Of a DNA stretch of 64,000 nucleotides, positions 33,661 through 41,146 are shown one piece after another. A program made the position numbers and the translations under genes. The DNA comes from Bacilli bacterium (GTDB taxonomy: Bacteria > Bacillota_I > Bacilli_A > RF39 > UBA660). The notes under the pieces are model-generated. The model saw only the letters and a list, made by a program, of their open reading frames with translations. It made no database searches and was not told the origin of the DNA. Position 1 is the stretch's first letter, and every line of letters starts with the position of its first letter. The stretch is taken from NCBI GenBank assembly GCA_900758495.1, contig CAAERO010000039.1:1-64000 (forward strand), read 5' to 3'.

Positions 33661-34526
33661 GAGATTTAGTTTTCATTATAATCAACTATAATACTAAAGC
33701 CTTAGCAGAAAAATTAGTGGCAAATGTAAAAGATTATCAATCAGTCAGTAAAATACTAATTGTTGATAATGCCTCTACTGATGATTCTTATCAAGAATTA
33801 AAAAAACTAGAAAATGATTATATAGAAGTCATTCAAGCAAAAGAAAATAAAGGCTTTTCGGCTGGAATGAATATAGGTGCTAAAAGAGCTATGGAACTTT
33901 TTCCAAAGTGTGACATAATTTTTTCTAATACGGATATAATTATTTCTAGTGAAGAGACAATTGAAATACTGCAAACAGCTCTTAAAATGCGTCGCGTTGC
34001 CGTCGCAGCCCCAGTTGTTTTCCAAGAAAATACTATCAGTAGAGGTTGGAAAATACCATCAGCTAAAGAAGAAATACTAATAAACTTACCTGGAATAGGC
34101 AATAAGCTTCAAAAAAAATATATGTTTTATGATGAAGACCATTATAAAGGTAAGTATTCATATGTAGAAGCAGTTTCAGGATGCTTTTTTATGATAAAAA
34201 GTGAAGCTTTAAAAAGAATTAATTATTTTGATGAAAATGTCTTCTTATATTATGAAGAAAATATACTAGGAGAAAAATTAAGAAATAGTAGCTATACTTT
34301 AGTTATTTGTAATGAAGCCTTGATAATTCACGACCATTCAGTAAGTATAGACCATAACGTTGGAACCATTAATAAATTTAAAATTTTGAAAAATAGTCAA
34401 CGTTATTTTCAAAAAAAATATCACTATGCTACTGAAAAGGAAATTAGAAAACTAAAATTTACTAGTAACTTAACACTCATGACTATTTATATTAGATTTT
34501 TTTTAAAAGGAGGATTTAAAAAATGA
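33657..34526 (+). CDS. Family 2 glycosyltransferase (rhamnosyltransferase-like)
   Basis: The 289-residue protein has a GT-A fold with FIIINYNTKALAEKLV, VDNASTDDSY and NKGFSAGMNIGAKRA. FSNTDIIIS stands in the DXD region, and SGCFFMIKSEALKRI and FDENVFLYYEE complete the pattern of WbbL/rhamnosyltransferase-type GT2 enzymes. It likely adds rhamnose from dTDP-L-rhamnose made by the next three gene products. The start is a TTG with AAAGGAG upstream, overlapping the previous stop. It overlaps rmlA by 4 bases. Confidence 0.88.
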   Translation: MRDLVFIIINYNTKALAEKLVANVKDYQSVSKILIVDNASTDDSYQELKKLENDYIEVIQAKENKGFSAGMNIGAKRAMELFPKCDIIFSNTDIIISSEETIEILQTALKMRRVAVAAPVVFQENTISRGWKIPSAKEEILINLPGIGNKLQKKYMFYDEDHYKGKYSYVEAVSGCFFMIKSEALKRINYFDENVFLYYEENILGEKLRNSSYTLVICNEALIIHDHSVSIDHNVGTINKFKILKNSQRYFQKKYHYATEKEIRKLKFTSNLTLMTIYIRFFLKGGFKK

Positions 34527-35419
34527 AAGGAATAATTTTAGCAGGAGGTAGTGGAACAAGATTATATCCACTAACCGAAGTAACCAGTAAACAACTAATG
34601 CCTATCTATGACAAACCAATGATTTATTATCCATTATCAGTTCTAATGCAAGCGGGAATTAAAGAAATACTAATCATTTCCACTGAACAAGACTTGCCAA
34701 GGTTTGAAAAACTCCTTGGAACTGGAGAAAAGTTTGGTGTTAGCTTTAGTTATAAAATTCAACCAGCACCAAATGGTTTAGCAGAAGCCTTTATTCTTGG
34801 TGAAGAATTTATTGGTGATGATGACTGTGCTATGGTACTAGGTGATAATATCTTCTATGGAGCAGGCTTAAAAAATGAACTAGCAAAAGCAGTTTTAAAA
34901 GCAAAAGAAGGAAAAGCAACTGTTTTTGGTTATCATGTTCACGACCCAGAAAGATTCGGAGTAGTAGAATTTGATAATGAAGGAAAAGCCATCAGTATAG
35001 AAGAAAAACCAACAAAACCAAAGAGCAATTATGCTGTAACTGGTCTATACTTTTATCCCAAAGGAGTTAGTAAAGCATCAAAAACACTAACACCTTCTAA
35101 AAGAGGAGAACTAGAAATCACTGATCTTAATCGTTTGTATCTTGAAGATGATTTATTAGAAGTGATCTCCTTAAAAGAAGGGTATGGTTGGTTTGATACT
35201 GGAACTTTTAAAAGCTTATTAACTGCAACCAACTTTGTCGGAACCATTCAAGAACATCAAAATATAACTATCTGTTGTCCAGAAGAAATAGGGTATAAAA
35301 ATGGGTGGTTAGCAAAAGAAAAGTTAAAAGAACAAGCATTATTAATGAAAAAAAACACCTACGGTGAACACTTAATGAGTATTTATATGGAGGAAGAAAA
35401 TGAAGATAATAGAAACTAA
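34523..35419 (+). CDS. rmlA: Glucose-1-phosphate thymidylyltransferase
   Basis: RmlA makes dTDP-glucose, the first step to dTDP-L-rhamnose. The 298-residue protein has the nucleotidyltransferase signature GGSGTRLYPLTEVTSKQLMPIYDKPMI split over residues 8-34. VLGDNIFYGAGL near 110 and GYGWFDTGTFKSLL near 215 are also present. Length and motifs are standard for RmlA. An AAAGGAGG site lies upstream. It overlaps the glycosyltransferase gene by 4 bases and rmlC by 20 bases. Confidence 0.96.
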   Translation: MKGIILAGGSGTRLYPLTEVTSKQLMPIYDKPMIYYPLSVLMQAGIKEILIISTEQDLPRFEKLLGTGEKFGVSFSYKIQPAPNGLAEAFILGEEFIGDDDCAMVLGDNIFYGAGLKNELAKAVLKAKEGKATVFGYHVHDPERFGVVEFDNEGKAISIEEKPTKPKSNYAVTGLYFYPKGVSKASKTLTPSKRGELEITDLNRLYLEDDLLEVISLKEGYGWFDTGTFKSLLTATNFVGTIQEHQNITICCPEEIGYKNGWLAKEKLKEQALLMKKNTYGEHLMSIYMEEENEDNRN

Positions 35420-35960
35420 ATTGAAAGATTGTTATATCATAGAACCAGCTGTCTTTAATGATGAACGTGGTTATTTTATGGAGTTTTATAGTGATGAAAA
35501 AATGGAGCAAGCACGAAGTGTTTTACCAAAAGTAGTTCAAGGAAATAGGTCATTTAGTAAGAAAGGAACGTTACGTGGTTTACATTATCAAAAAGGTACT
35601 ACTGCTCAAGCTAAACTAGTTGAATGTTTACAAGGAGCAGTTTTAGATGTAGCTGTTGATCTTCGAAAAGATTCGCCAAGTTACAAAGAGTGGATAAGTG
35701 TTGAATTAACTGCTAATAATCATCGTCAGTTGCTAATACCTAAAGGATTTGCTCATGGCTTTTTAACACTTGAGGATAATACTTTATTCCAATACTTGGT
35801 AGATTATCCTTATAGTCCAACAACTGAAGGCGGTTTCCTTTGGAGTGATAATGAAATTAATGTCGATTGGCAATTTGAAAAATATGGAATAACCGAACCA
35901 GTTTTATCAGAAAAAGATAAGGTAAGAAAACCACTAGCAGAAACAGAGGTAGACTTTTAA
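35400..35960 (+). CDS. rmlC: dTDP-4-dehydrorhamnose 3,5-epimerase
   Basis: RmlC epimerises C3 and C5 of dTDP-4-keto-6-deoxyglucose. The 186-residue cupin has FNDERGYFMEFY, QGNRSFSKKGTLRGLHYQK (active-site His near residue 62) and LLIPKGFAHGFLTLEDNTLFQYL. All are family-typical. AGGAAG precedes the ATG, which lies inside the end of rmlA. It overlaps rmlD by one base, so rmlACD are coupled. rmlB is not in the cluster. Confidence 0.96.
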   Translation: MKIIETKLKDCYIIEPAVFNDERGYFMEFYSDEKMEQARSVLPKVVQGNRSFSKKGTLRGLHYQKGTTAQAKLVECLQGAVLDVAVDLRKDSPSYKEWISVELTANNHRQLLIPKGFAHGFLTLEDNTLFQYLVDYPYSPTTEGGFLWSDNEINVDWQFEKYGITEPVLSEKDKVRKPLAETEVDF

Positions 35961-36820
35961 TGCGTTATTTAGTAACAGGAATAACTGGCCAGTTAGGGTA
36001 TGATGTTGTAAGAATTCTAAAAGAGAATGGTGTTAAAGATATCTATGCCCCTAAAAGTAGTGAATTTGATATTACGGATAGAGAAACAGTTCTTGCCAAA
36101 ACGAAAGAATTTAAACCAGATGTTATTATTCATTGTGCTGCTTATACTAAAGTAGACCAAGCAGAAATAGATAAAGAGGTATGTTATCAAGTAAATGTAA
36201 CTGGTACTGAAAATATGGTATTAGCTGCTAAAGAGTCAAATGCTAAAATTATTTATATTAGTACTGATTACGTTTTTGACGGAGAAAAAAACGGAGTCTA
36301 TGAAGTAGAGGATAAAACTAATCCAAAATCTATTTATGGAAAGACTAAACTAGAAGGCGAGCAATTAGTACGTACCTATCAAAAACATTTCATTGTAAGA
36401 ATATCTTGGGTTTTTGGAATTAATGGTAATAACTTTGTTAAAACTATGTTAAAGCTTGCTGAAACTCATAAAGAATTAACCGTTGTTAGTGATCAAATTG
36501 GCAGTCCAACTTATACTTATGACTTAGCAAAACTGTTATTTACAATGAGTGAAACTTCTAAATATGGAACTTATCAAGCAACTAATGAAGGCATTTATAG
36601 CTGGGCTAGTTTTGCAAGATTAATATTGAAAGATACTAATACTAAAGTAATAGATGTTACAACTGAAGAATACCAAAAAATAATTAATAAAAAACAAGCA
36701 CCAAGACCAAAAAACTCCGCTTTATCAAAAGAGAAGTTATCAGCTACTGGTTTTATTAAATTACCATCAGTTGAAGATGCTTTATCAAGATATTTAATTG
36801 AGTTAAAAAAAGAGGCATAA
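35960..36820 (+). CDS. rmlD: dTDP-4-dehydrorhamnose reductase
   Basis: RmlD performs the final NAD(P)H reduction giving dTDP-L-rhamnose. The 286-residue short-chain dehydrogenase has the nucleotide motif GITGQLGYDV near residue 7. The catalytic Tyr-xxx-Lys is in IYGKTKLEGE near 130, and STDYVFDG and VRISWVFG are both present. It is the last gene of the polysaccharide run. A shared, bidirectional terminator separates it from the convergent rpsT gene. Confidence 0.95.
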   Translation: MRYLVTGITGQLGYDVVRILKENGVKDIYAPKSSEFDITDRETVLAKTKEFKPDVIIHCAAYTKVDQAEIDKEVCYQVNVTGTENMVLAAKESNAKIIYISTDYVFDGEKNGVYEVEDKTNPKSIYGKTKLEGEQLVRTYQKHFIVRISWVFGINGNNFVKTMLKLAETHKELTVVSDQIGSPTYTYDLAKLLFTMSETSKYGTYQATNEGIYSWASFARLILKDTNTKVIDVTTEEYQKIINKKQAPRPKNSALSKEKLSATGFIKLPSVEDALSRYLIELKKEA

Positions 36821-36842
36821 CAATAATTATGCTTCTTTTTCT
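36808..36842. terminator. Bidirectional terminator between rmlD and rpsT
   Basis: AAGAGGCATAA pairs with TTATGCTTCTT (one G-U pair) across a 6-base loop. T-rich sequence follows on the plus strand and the complementary A/T run serves the minus strand. Confidence 0.7.
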
Positions 36843-37102
36843 TCCATTTTATTTACTGCTTTAGTTAGTCTTGATTTTAAACGAGCAGCTTTGTTTTTAT
36901 GAACTGAACCGTGAGTGCAAGCTTTATCAACTCTTTGAATAGCAATATTTAAAGACTTTTTAGCTTCTTCACTTTTACCTGCAACGATAGCTTTTTCACA
37001 GTTTTTAACTGCTGTGCGCATACTTGAAGTTACAAGAATATTTACATCACTTTTTCTTTCGTTACTACGAACTCTCTTTTTAGCACTTTTAATATTTGGC
37101 AT
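36827..37102 (-). CDS. rpsT: 30S ribosomal protein S20
   Basis: The 91-residue basic protein begins MPNIKSAKKRVR and has the conserved ALDKACTHGSVHKN-like block (here RVDKACTHGSVHKNKAARLKSRL), typical of S20. It binds 16S rRNA early in 30S assembly. The ATG at 37102 has GAGGTGAG upstream. An earlier in-frame ATG would add 14 atypical residues. In B. subtilis rpsT lies near gpr-spoIIP-lepA, and the same neighbourhood is kept here, interrupted by a tnpB element. Confidence 0.96.
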   Translation of the reverse strand: MPNIKSAKKRVRSNERKSDVNILVTSSMRTAVKNCEKAIVAGKSEEAKKSLNIAIQRVDKACTHGSVHKNKAARLKSRLTKAVNKMEEKEA

Positions 37103-37134
37103 AATCTCACCTCGCTTCTTGTTTAAACATTTAC

Positions 37135-37163
37135 ATTTTACCAAAAAATGTAGTATATTGCAA
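37135..37163 (-). promoter_or_regulatory. rpsT promoter
   Basis: On the minus strand TTGCAA (37163-37158) and TAAAAT (37140-37135) are separated by 17 bases. Confidence 0.75.
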
Positions 37164-37297
37164 ATGTTTTAGAAATTTCTTTCTTATATATAATACAAAA
37201 AAGCTAGGTAAAAAGCAAGTAAATGCTAGTACTATTTTTATTTGAAATAATTTAATTTATTTGTCAGAATATACCAGTAAAAAAAATTAAGATTGCA

Positions 37298-37325
37298 TTG
37301 ACGAACGTTTTTTCTATGTTATAAT
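37298..37325 (+). promoter_or_regulatory. tnpB promoter
   Basis: TTGACG (37298-37303) and TATAAT (37320-37325) are 16 bases apart. The sequence ATTGACGAACGTTT around the -35 box is identical to that at 19640-19653 upstream of spoVS, so it may belong to the left end of the element. Confidence 0.6.
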
Positions 37326-37358
37326 AATGGACATCACTTAAGAAAAGAGGTGTTCGAT

Positions 37359-38474
37359 GTGCAAGTACTAAGAGGTTATGTTTTTAGACTATATCCTAAT
37401 AAAGAACAAGAGATATTAATAAATAAGACATTTGGGTGTACCCGATTTGTTTACAACTATTATCTTGAAAAGATGCTTCAAAAGAAAATAAGTTACGGTT
37501 ATATCAAAGACCTTCCAAGACTTTCACTTGAGTATCCTTGGCTTAAGGAAGTAGATGGCTCTGCTTTAACATCTTGTCTTTTTGATCTAGATAATGCTTT
37601 TAAAAGATTTGTAAAACACAATTTTGCAGCACCAAGATTTAAATCTAAAGATAGAAATAAGTCTTATAAAACTAATAATTTCTTTAAAACTTATACAAAA
37701 GAATATAGCATTAAAATAAATCTAGAAAAAATGTTAATTACTTTACCAAAACTGAATGGAGTAAAAATAAGAGGCTATAATAAATTAAAAGAAATACCTG
37801 GTACTATAAAAAATGCGGTTATTCGAAAATTAGCTAATAAATATTACGTTAGTATTTTGGTAGAAGAAGAAAAAACAGTCCCAGATTTTAGACCAAATTC
37901 AATAGTAGGACTTGATTTAGGAATCAAGACTCTAATAGTGACATCACATAACGAAAAACTAGAAAATACTATTAATGTTAATGAAAAGAGAATAAAAGGG
38001 TTACAAAAGAAACTGTCAAGATGTCAAAAAGGAAGTAAAAATAGAGAAAAAGTAAAAATAAAAATTCAAAGAGCATATTTAAAAATAAAAAATGCTAGAA
38101 AACATTTAATTCACGACTTAACTAATAAACTAATAAGAGAACATGACATAATTGTAGTGGAAGATTTAGCAGTTCAACAAATGAAACAAACTCATTCAAT
38201 AGCAAAGTGTTTAACAAACAATCCATTCAGTGAAATAATAAGACTGCTTAAATACAAAACACTCTGGAATAATAAAAAATTGATTCAAATTAATAGATAT
38301 TATCCAAGTAGTCAAATCTGTAATCATTGTGGTTACCGAAATAAATTATTAAAAGATTTAAATATAAGGGAATGGAAATGTCCAAGTTGTCATAATGAAC
38401 TAAATCGTGATTTAAATGCTAGTATCAATATAATGTTTGAAGGTTTAAAAGAATATATGAGGGGTTTAGCTTAA
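37359..38474 (+). CDS. tnpB: RNA-guided endonuclease TnpB (IS200/IS605 OrfB family)
   Basis: TnpB is the RuvC-type nuclease ancestral to Cas12 and uses an omega-RNA from the element's right end as guide. The 371-residue protein has the N-terminal YVFRLYPNKEQEILINKTFGCTRFVYN domain. The three RuvC acidic residues are in GLDLGIKTL (near 188), VVEDLAVQQM (near 270) and NRDLNASINI (near 351). The zinc finger is CNHCGYRN...WKCPSCH. All key residues are intact, so the protein is probably active. The GTG at 37359 is preferred since AAGAGG is 8 bases upstream. Confidence 0.93.
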   Translation: MQVLRGYVFRLYPNKEQEILINKTFGCTRFVYNYYLEKMLQKKISYGYIKDLPRLSLEYPWLKEVDGSALTSCLFDLDNAFKRFVKHNFAAPRFKSKDRNKSYKTNNFFKTYTKEYSIKINLEKMLITLPKLNGVKIRGYNKLKEIPGTIKNAVIRKLANKYYVSILVEEEKTVPDFRPNSIVGLDLGIKTLIVTSHNEKLENTINVNEKRIKGLQKKLSRCQKGSKNREKVKIKIQRAYLKIKNARKHLIHDLTNKLIREHDIIVVEDLAVQQMKQTHSIAKCLTNNPFSEIIRLLKYKTLWNNKKLIQINRYYPSSQICNHCGYRNKLLKDLNIREWKCPSCHNELNRDLNASINIMFEGLKEYMRGLA

Positions 38475-38489
38475 ATGTTACTAGTTGAA

Positions 38490-38574
38490 CAAACTAATAA
38501 ATAATCAATATAGTAGGGTGTCGCCCATCCGAAATTCGTCTGTGGAGAAACAAAACGTTTTGAAGAAGCAGAAA
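38490..38574 (+). ncRNA. Probable omega-RNA 3' scaffold of the tnpB element
   Basis: Just past tnpB, the GGGTG-TCGCC-CATCC hairpin (38515-38529) is followed by GAAATTC, GTCTGTGGAGAAACAAAA (38538-38555) and GAAGCAGAAA (38565-38574). The same two words are found in the orphan copy before spoVS. This place, overlapping the right end of the element, is where omega-RNA scaffolds of TnpB systems lie, and the guide would follow directly downstream. The 5' limit is unknown and probably lies inside tnpB. Confidence 0.6.
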
Positions 38575-38640
38575 ATTATCAAAGACTTGTTTTGCATATA
38601 TTTCAAAAATTAGTAAATACTATGTTAATGGTGATTACTA

Positions 38641-39663
38641 ATGAAACATGAACTAGATTTGTCCTCTTATCAGGTAAGAACAGACTTACTATCAGAAATT
38701 TTAGACAGAGAAATAAAAGATTACAAAAGAGAAATCAAAGCAATAGATAATATCAAAGTGGAGTCTATTTTTCTAGATAAGGAGTCTTCATTGACTATTA
38801 ATAAAAAGTCAGGTATCTATAAAACTATTTATTTTGAAGATATAACTGATGAAGACAATTATCAAAAACTAAATAAAGTTCTAATCAGTGAATTAAAAGA
38901 ATTCTTTAAAGCAAAGAGATTAACTAATCTAAAAAAATGTTTAATAATTGGACTAGGTAATAGATTATCTACCCCAGATGCTATTGGACCTTTAACTTTA
39001 GATGATATAAAAGTAACAAGGCACTTATTTACATTAGGGTTTGATGTTTTAGATAAATATCGGTCTATAGCAACTTTCTCACCTGGAGTAATGGGGGCAA
39101 CTGGTATAGAAACTTATGATGCAATAATGGGAATAATTGATAAGATAAAACCAGATTTTATTATTGTTATTGATTCTCTTTGTGCCTCCTCAATTGATAG
39201 ATTGAATAAGACAATCCAGATAACTGATACAGGTATTCATCCTGGCAGTGGCATTGGTAACAATAGAAAAGAATTATCTCTTGAAACCTTAAATATTCCA
39301 GTCATTGCCATTGGTATTCCAACGGTAGTAGAAGCTTCAACGATAGTCAGCAATTCAATTGAATATTTATTTAACCATATCAGTTACGAGATAGACAACA
39401 AAGATAAAAAGTCACTAAAGTTTGTTCCTACTATCAATAGAGATTACAAAGAACACAAAAATAACTTTACTAAAGCCGAAAAAGAAAATCTTCTAGGAAT
39501 AGTAGGAGGATTAGATAGTGCAGCTAGTAAAGATTTAATGCGCGAAGTATTGCTACCTTTAGGATATAACTATATAGTTAGTTCTAAAGAAATAGACTTT
39601 GTAGTAAAAAAAATATCAGTTTTATTAGCGAATTCTTTAAATAATAGTTTACTTATTTCTTAA
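38641..39663 (+). CDS. gpr: Germination protease GPR
   Basis: GPR is the aspartic-like protease that degrades small acid-soluble spore proteins at germination. The 340-residue protein begins with a short propeptide-like segment and YQVRTDLLSEI. It contains IGLGNRLSTPDAIGPLTLDDIKVTRHL near residue 100, the conserved FIIVIDSLCASSIDRLNKTIQITDTGIHPGSG region and PVIAIGIPTVVEAS, typical of family A25. Its presence implies the cell makes SASP-containing endospores. spoIIP follows, as in Bacillus. Confidence 0.95.
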   Translation: MKHELDLSSYQVRTDLLSEILDREIKDYKREIKAIDNIKVESIFLDKESSLTINKKSGIYKTIYFEDITDEDNYQKLNKVLISELKEFFKAKRLTNLKKCLIIGLGNRLSTPDAIGPLTLDDIKVTRHLFTLGFDVLDKYRSIATFSPGVMGATGIETYDAIMGIIDKIKPDFIIVIDSLCASSIDRLNKTIQITDTGIHPGSGIGNNRKELSLETLNIPVIAIGIPTVVEASTIVSNSIEYLFNHISYEIDNKDKKSLKFVPTINRDYKEHKNNFTKAEKENLLGIVGGLDSAASKDLMREVLLPLGYNYIVSSKEIDFVVKKISVLLANSLNNSLLIS

Positions 39664-39718
39664 TTATCGACAAATATTCTTCACTTTTTTTGGTATATTA
39701 CCTAAAAAGAGGTGGAAT

Positions 39719-40690
39719 ATGGGAAAGAGAATGAGTCTTAAGAACAAGAAAAAGAAAAAACACATCATCAAGAAAACGGTATTCATTACAGTATTTCTCT
39801 TTTCTTGCTTTTTTACTATCAGATTATTAGCTAGTATTTCTATCGAAAATCAATCTGATGAATTTTTAACTTACTTACTAGAAAATCAAAATATATATTT
39901 AGAAACTAATCGAAAAGGTTTCAGTTACTTTCATAAATTAATGATGAATATTATAAATATTGATTTATCAAGTCCATTAACTTTTCTTAATAGAGACTAT
40001 AAAGGATTAATCAATAATAATATTGTTCAGATAAAAAAAACAGAAACCACTTTTAAAAATAAAGATCAAAGTAAAAAAAATCCAACTATTTATATATATA
40101 ATACACATCAAACTGAAGAATACAAGCCAACTAGCTACTTAGAATATAGTGTTAATCCTAATGTTATGATGTCTAGTTATATCTTAGAAGAACAATTAAC
40201 TAAAAAAGGTTACAAAGTTTTAGTAGAAGAAGAAAGTGTTAGTAAATTAAGAACTTCATTAGGATTAAATTATGCGGGAAGCTATGAAGTTACCAGAAGT
40301 ATGATGGAAACAGCTAAAAAAAACAATCCAACACTAAAATATTATATTGATTTACACCGTGATTCACTAACACACGATAAAACTACCTTAATAATAGATA
40401 ATAAAAGTTATGCCAAGATATTATTTTTAATAGGCCTTGAAAATGCCAATTATCAAGAAAATCTAGACTTTACCACTAGGATAAGTAATTTATTAAATGA
40501 AAAGGTGCCAGGACTTAGTAAAGGTATATATAAAAAAGAGGGACCATTTGTAAATGGGGTATATAATCAAGACTTTTCTAGTAGGGTAATATTGATAGAA
40601 CTAGGAGGAAATGAAAATACAATAGAAGAAGTTTATAGAAGCTTAATCATTCTTGGCGAAGCACTTGACGAGGTGATGAAAAATGACTAA
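39719..40690 (+). CDS. spoIIP: Stage II sporulation protein P
   Basis: SpoIIP is the peptidoglycan amidase/endopeptidase that thins the septum during engulfment, with SpoIID and SpoIIM. The 323-residue protein has a basic N-terminus and one membrane helix (about residues 19-42). A SpoIIP domain has IYIYNTHQTEEYKP near 130 and YYIDLHRDSLTHDKT near 220, and VILIELGGNENTIEEV is at the end. These hold the catalytic His and Glu residues. The domain would act outside the mother-cell membrane. It overlaps the next small gene by 8 bases. Confidence 0.95.
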   Translation: MGKRMSLKNKKKKKHIIKKTVFITVFLFSCFFTIRLLASISIENQSDEFLTYLLENQNIYLETNRKGFSYFHKLMMNIINIDLSSPLTFLNRDYKGLINNNIVQIKKTETTFKNKDQSKKNPTIYIYNTHQTEEYKPTSYLEYSVNPNVMMSSYILEEQLTKKGYKVLVEEESVSKLRTSLGLNYAGSYEVTRSMMETAKKNNPTLKYYIDLHRDSLTHDKTTLIIDNKSYAKILFLIGLENANYQENLDFTTRISNLLNEKVPGLSKGIYKKEGPFVNGVYNQDFSSRVILIELGGNENTIEEVYRSLIILGEALDEVMKND

Positions 40691-41006
40691 AAGTGGAATA
40701 GCCAGATTAGTCATTTTGATTTTATTTTTTCTATTTATGATTCTTTATGGGATGCAGCTGACTGGTTATAACGAATACAGACAGAATAGGAATAATCTTT
40801 TAACAACTGAGGAATTGTCTAACTATGAAAAAGATATAAAGGCAGGAAAAGATGTTAGCACCAGCGACTACTTAGCTAAAAAGAAAAAATCTTATAAAAA
40901 TAATCTTTCTAACCTTGGATTAGACATATCAAAAGGAATTAGTTTTGTCTTTAATAAAACAATGGATGGTTTATTTAAGTTGATGGAAGAAGCCATTAAT
41001 TCTTAA
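40683..41006 (+). CDS. Small membrane protein in the yqxA position
   Basis: The 107-residue protein has one N-terminal membrane helix (about residues 7-25) and a charged, mostly helical tail, with no recognisable domain. It lies between spoIIP and lepA, exactly where B. subtilis has yqxA, a small sporulation-region membrane protein. Sequence similarity to YqxA cannot be asserted. Overlap with spoIIP suggests a role in sporulation. Confidence 0.6.
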   Translation: MTKSGIARLVILILFFLFMILYGMQLTGYNEYRQNRNNLLTTEELSNYEKDIKAGKDVSTSDYLAKKKKSYKNNLSNLGLDISKGISFVFNKTMDGLFKLMEEAINS

Positions 41007-41098
41007 AAAGTTACTAAAGAAAAAATAGAAAACAATTAAACGAATAAAGAATATAATTATAAAATACTGAAAAAGGAATAATCATATTATTTGAAAAG

Positions 41099-41127
41099 TT
41101 GTTTTCTTATGCGAATTAAGGTATACT
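41099..41127 (+). promoter_or_regulatory. lepA promoter
   Basis: TTGTTT (41099-41104) and TATACT (41122-41127) are 17 bases apart, 20 bases before the lepA start codon. Confidence 0.6.
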
Positions 41128-41146
41128 TTAAATGTGGTGATTTCTA

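Larger units (their letters stand above)
37290..38590 (+). mobile_element. IS605-family (IS1341-type) tnpB element without tnpA
   Basis: The element consists of a left region with ATTGACGAACGTTT, an intact tnpB and a structured 3' region with GTCTGTGGAGAAACAAAA and GAAGCAGAAA. No Y1 transposase gene is adjacent, so movement would need TnpA from elsewhere. It sits between rpsT and gpr, genes that are neighbours in related genomes, which supports insertion. Exact ends are not proven, because IS605-type elements leave no terminal inverted repeats or target duplications. Confidence 0.65.
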
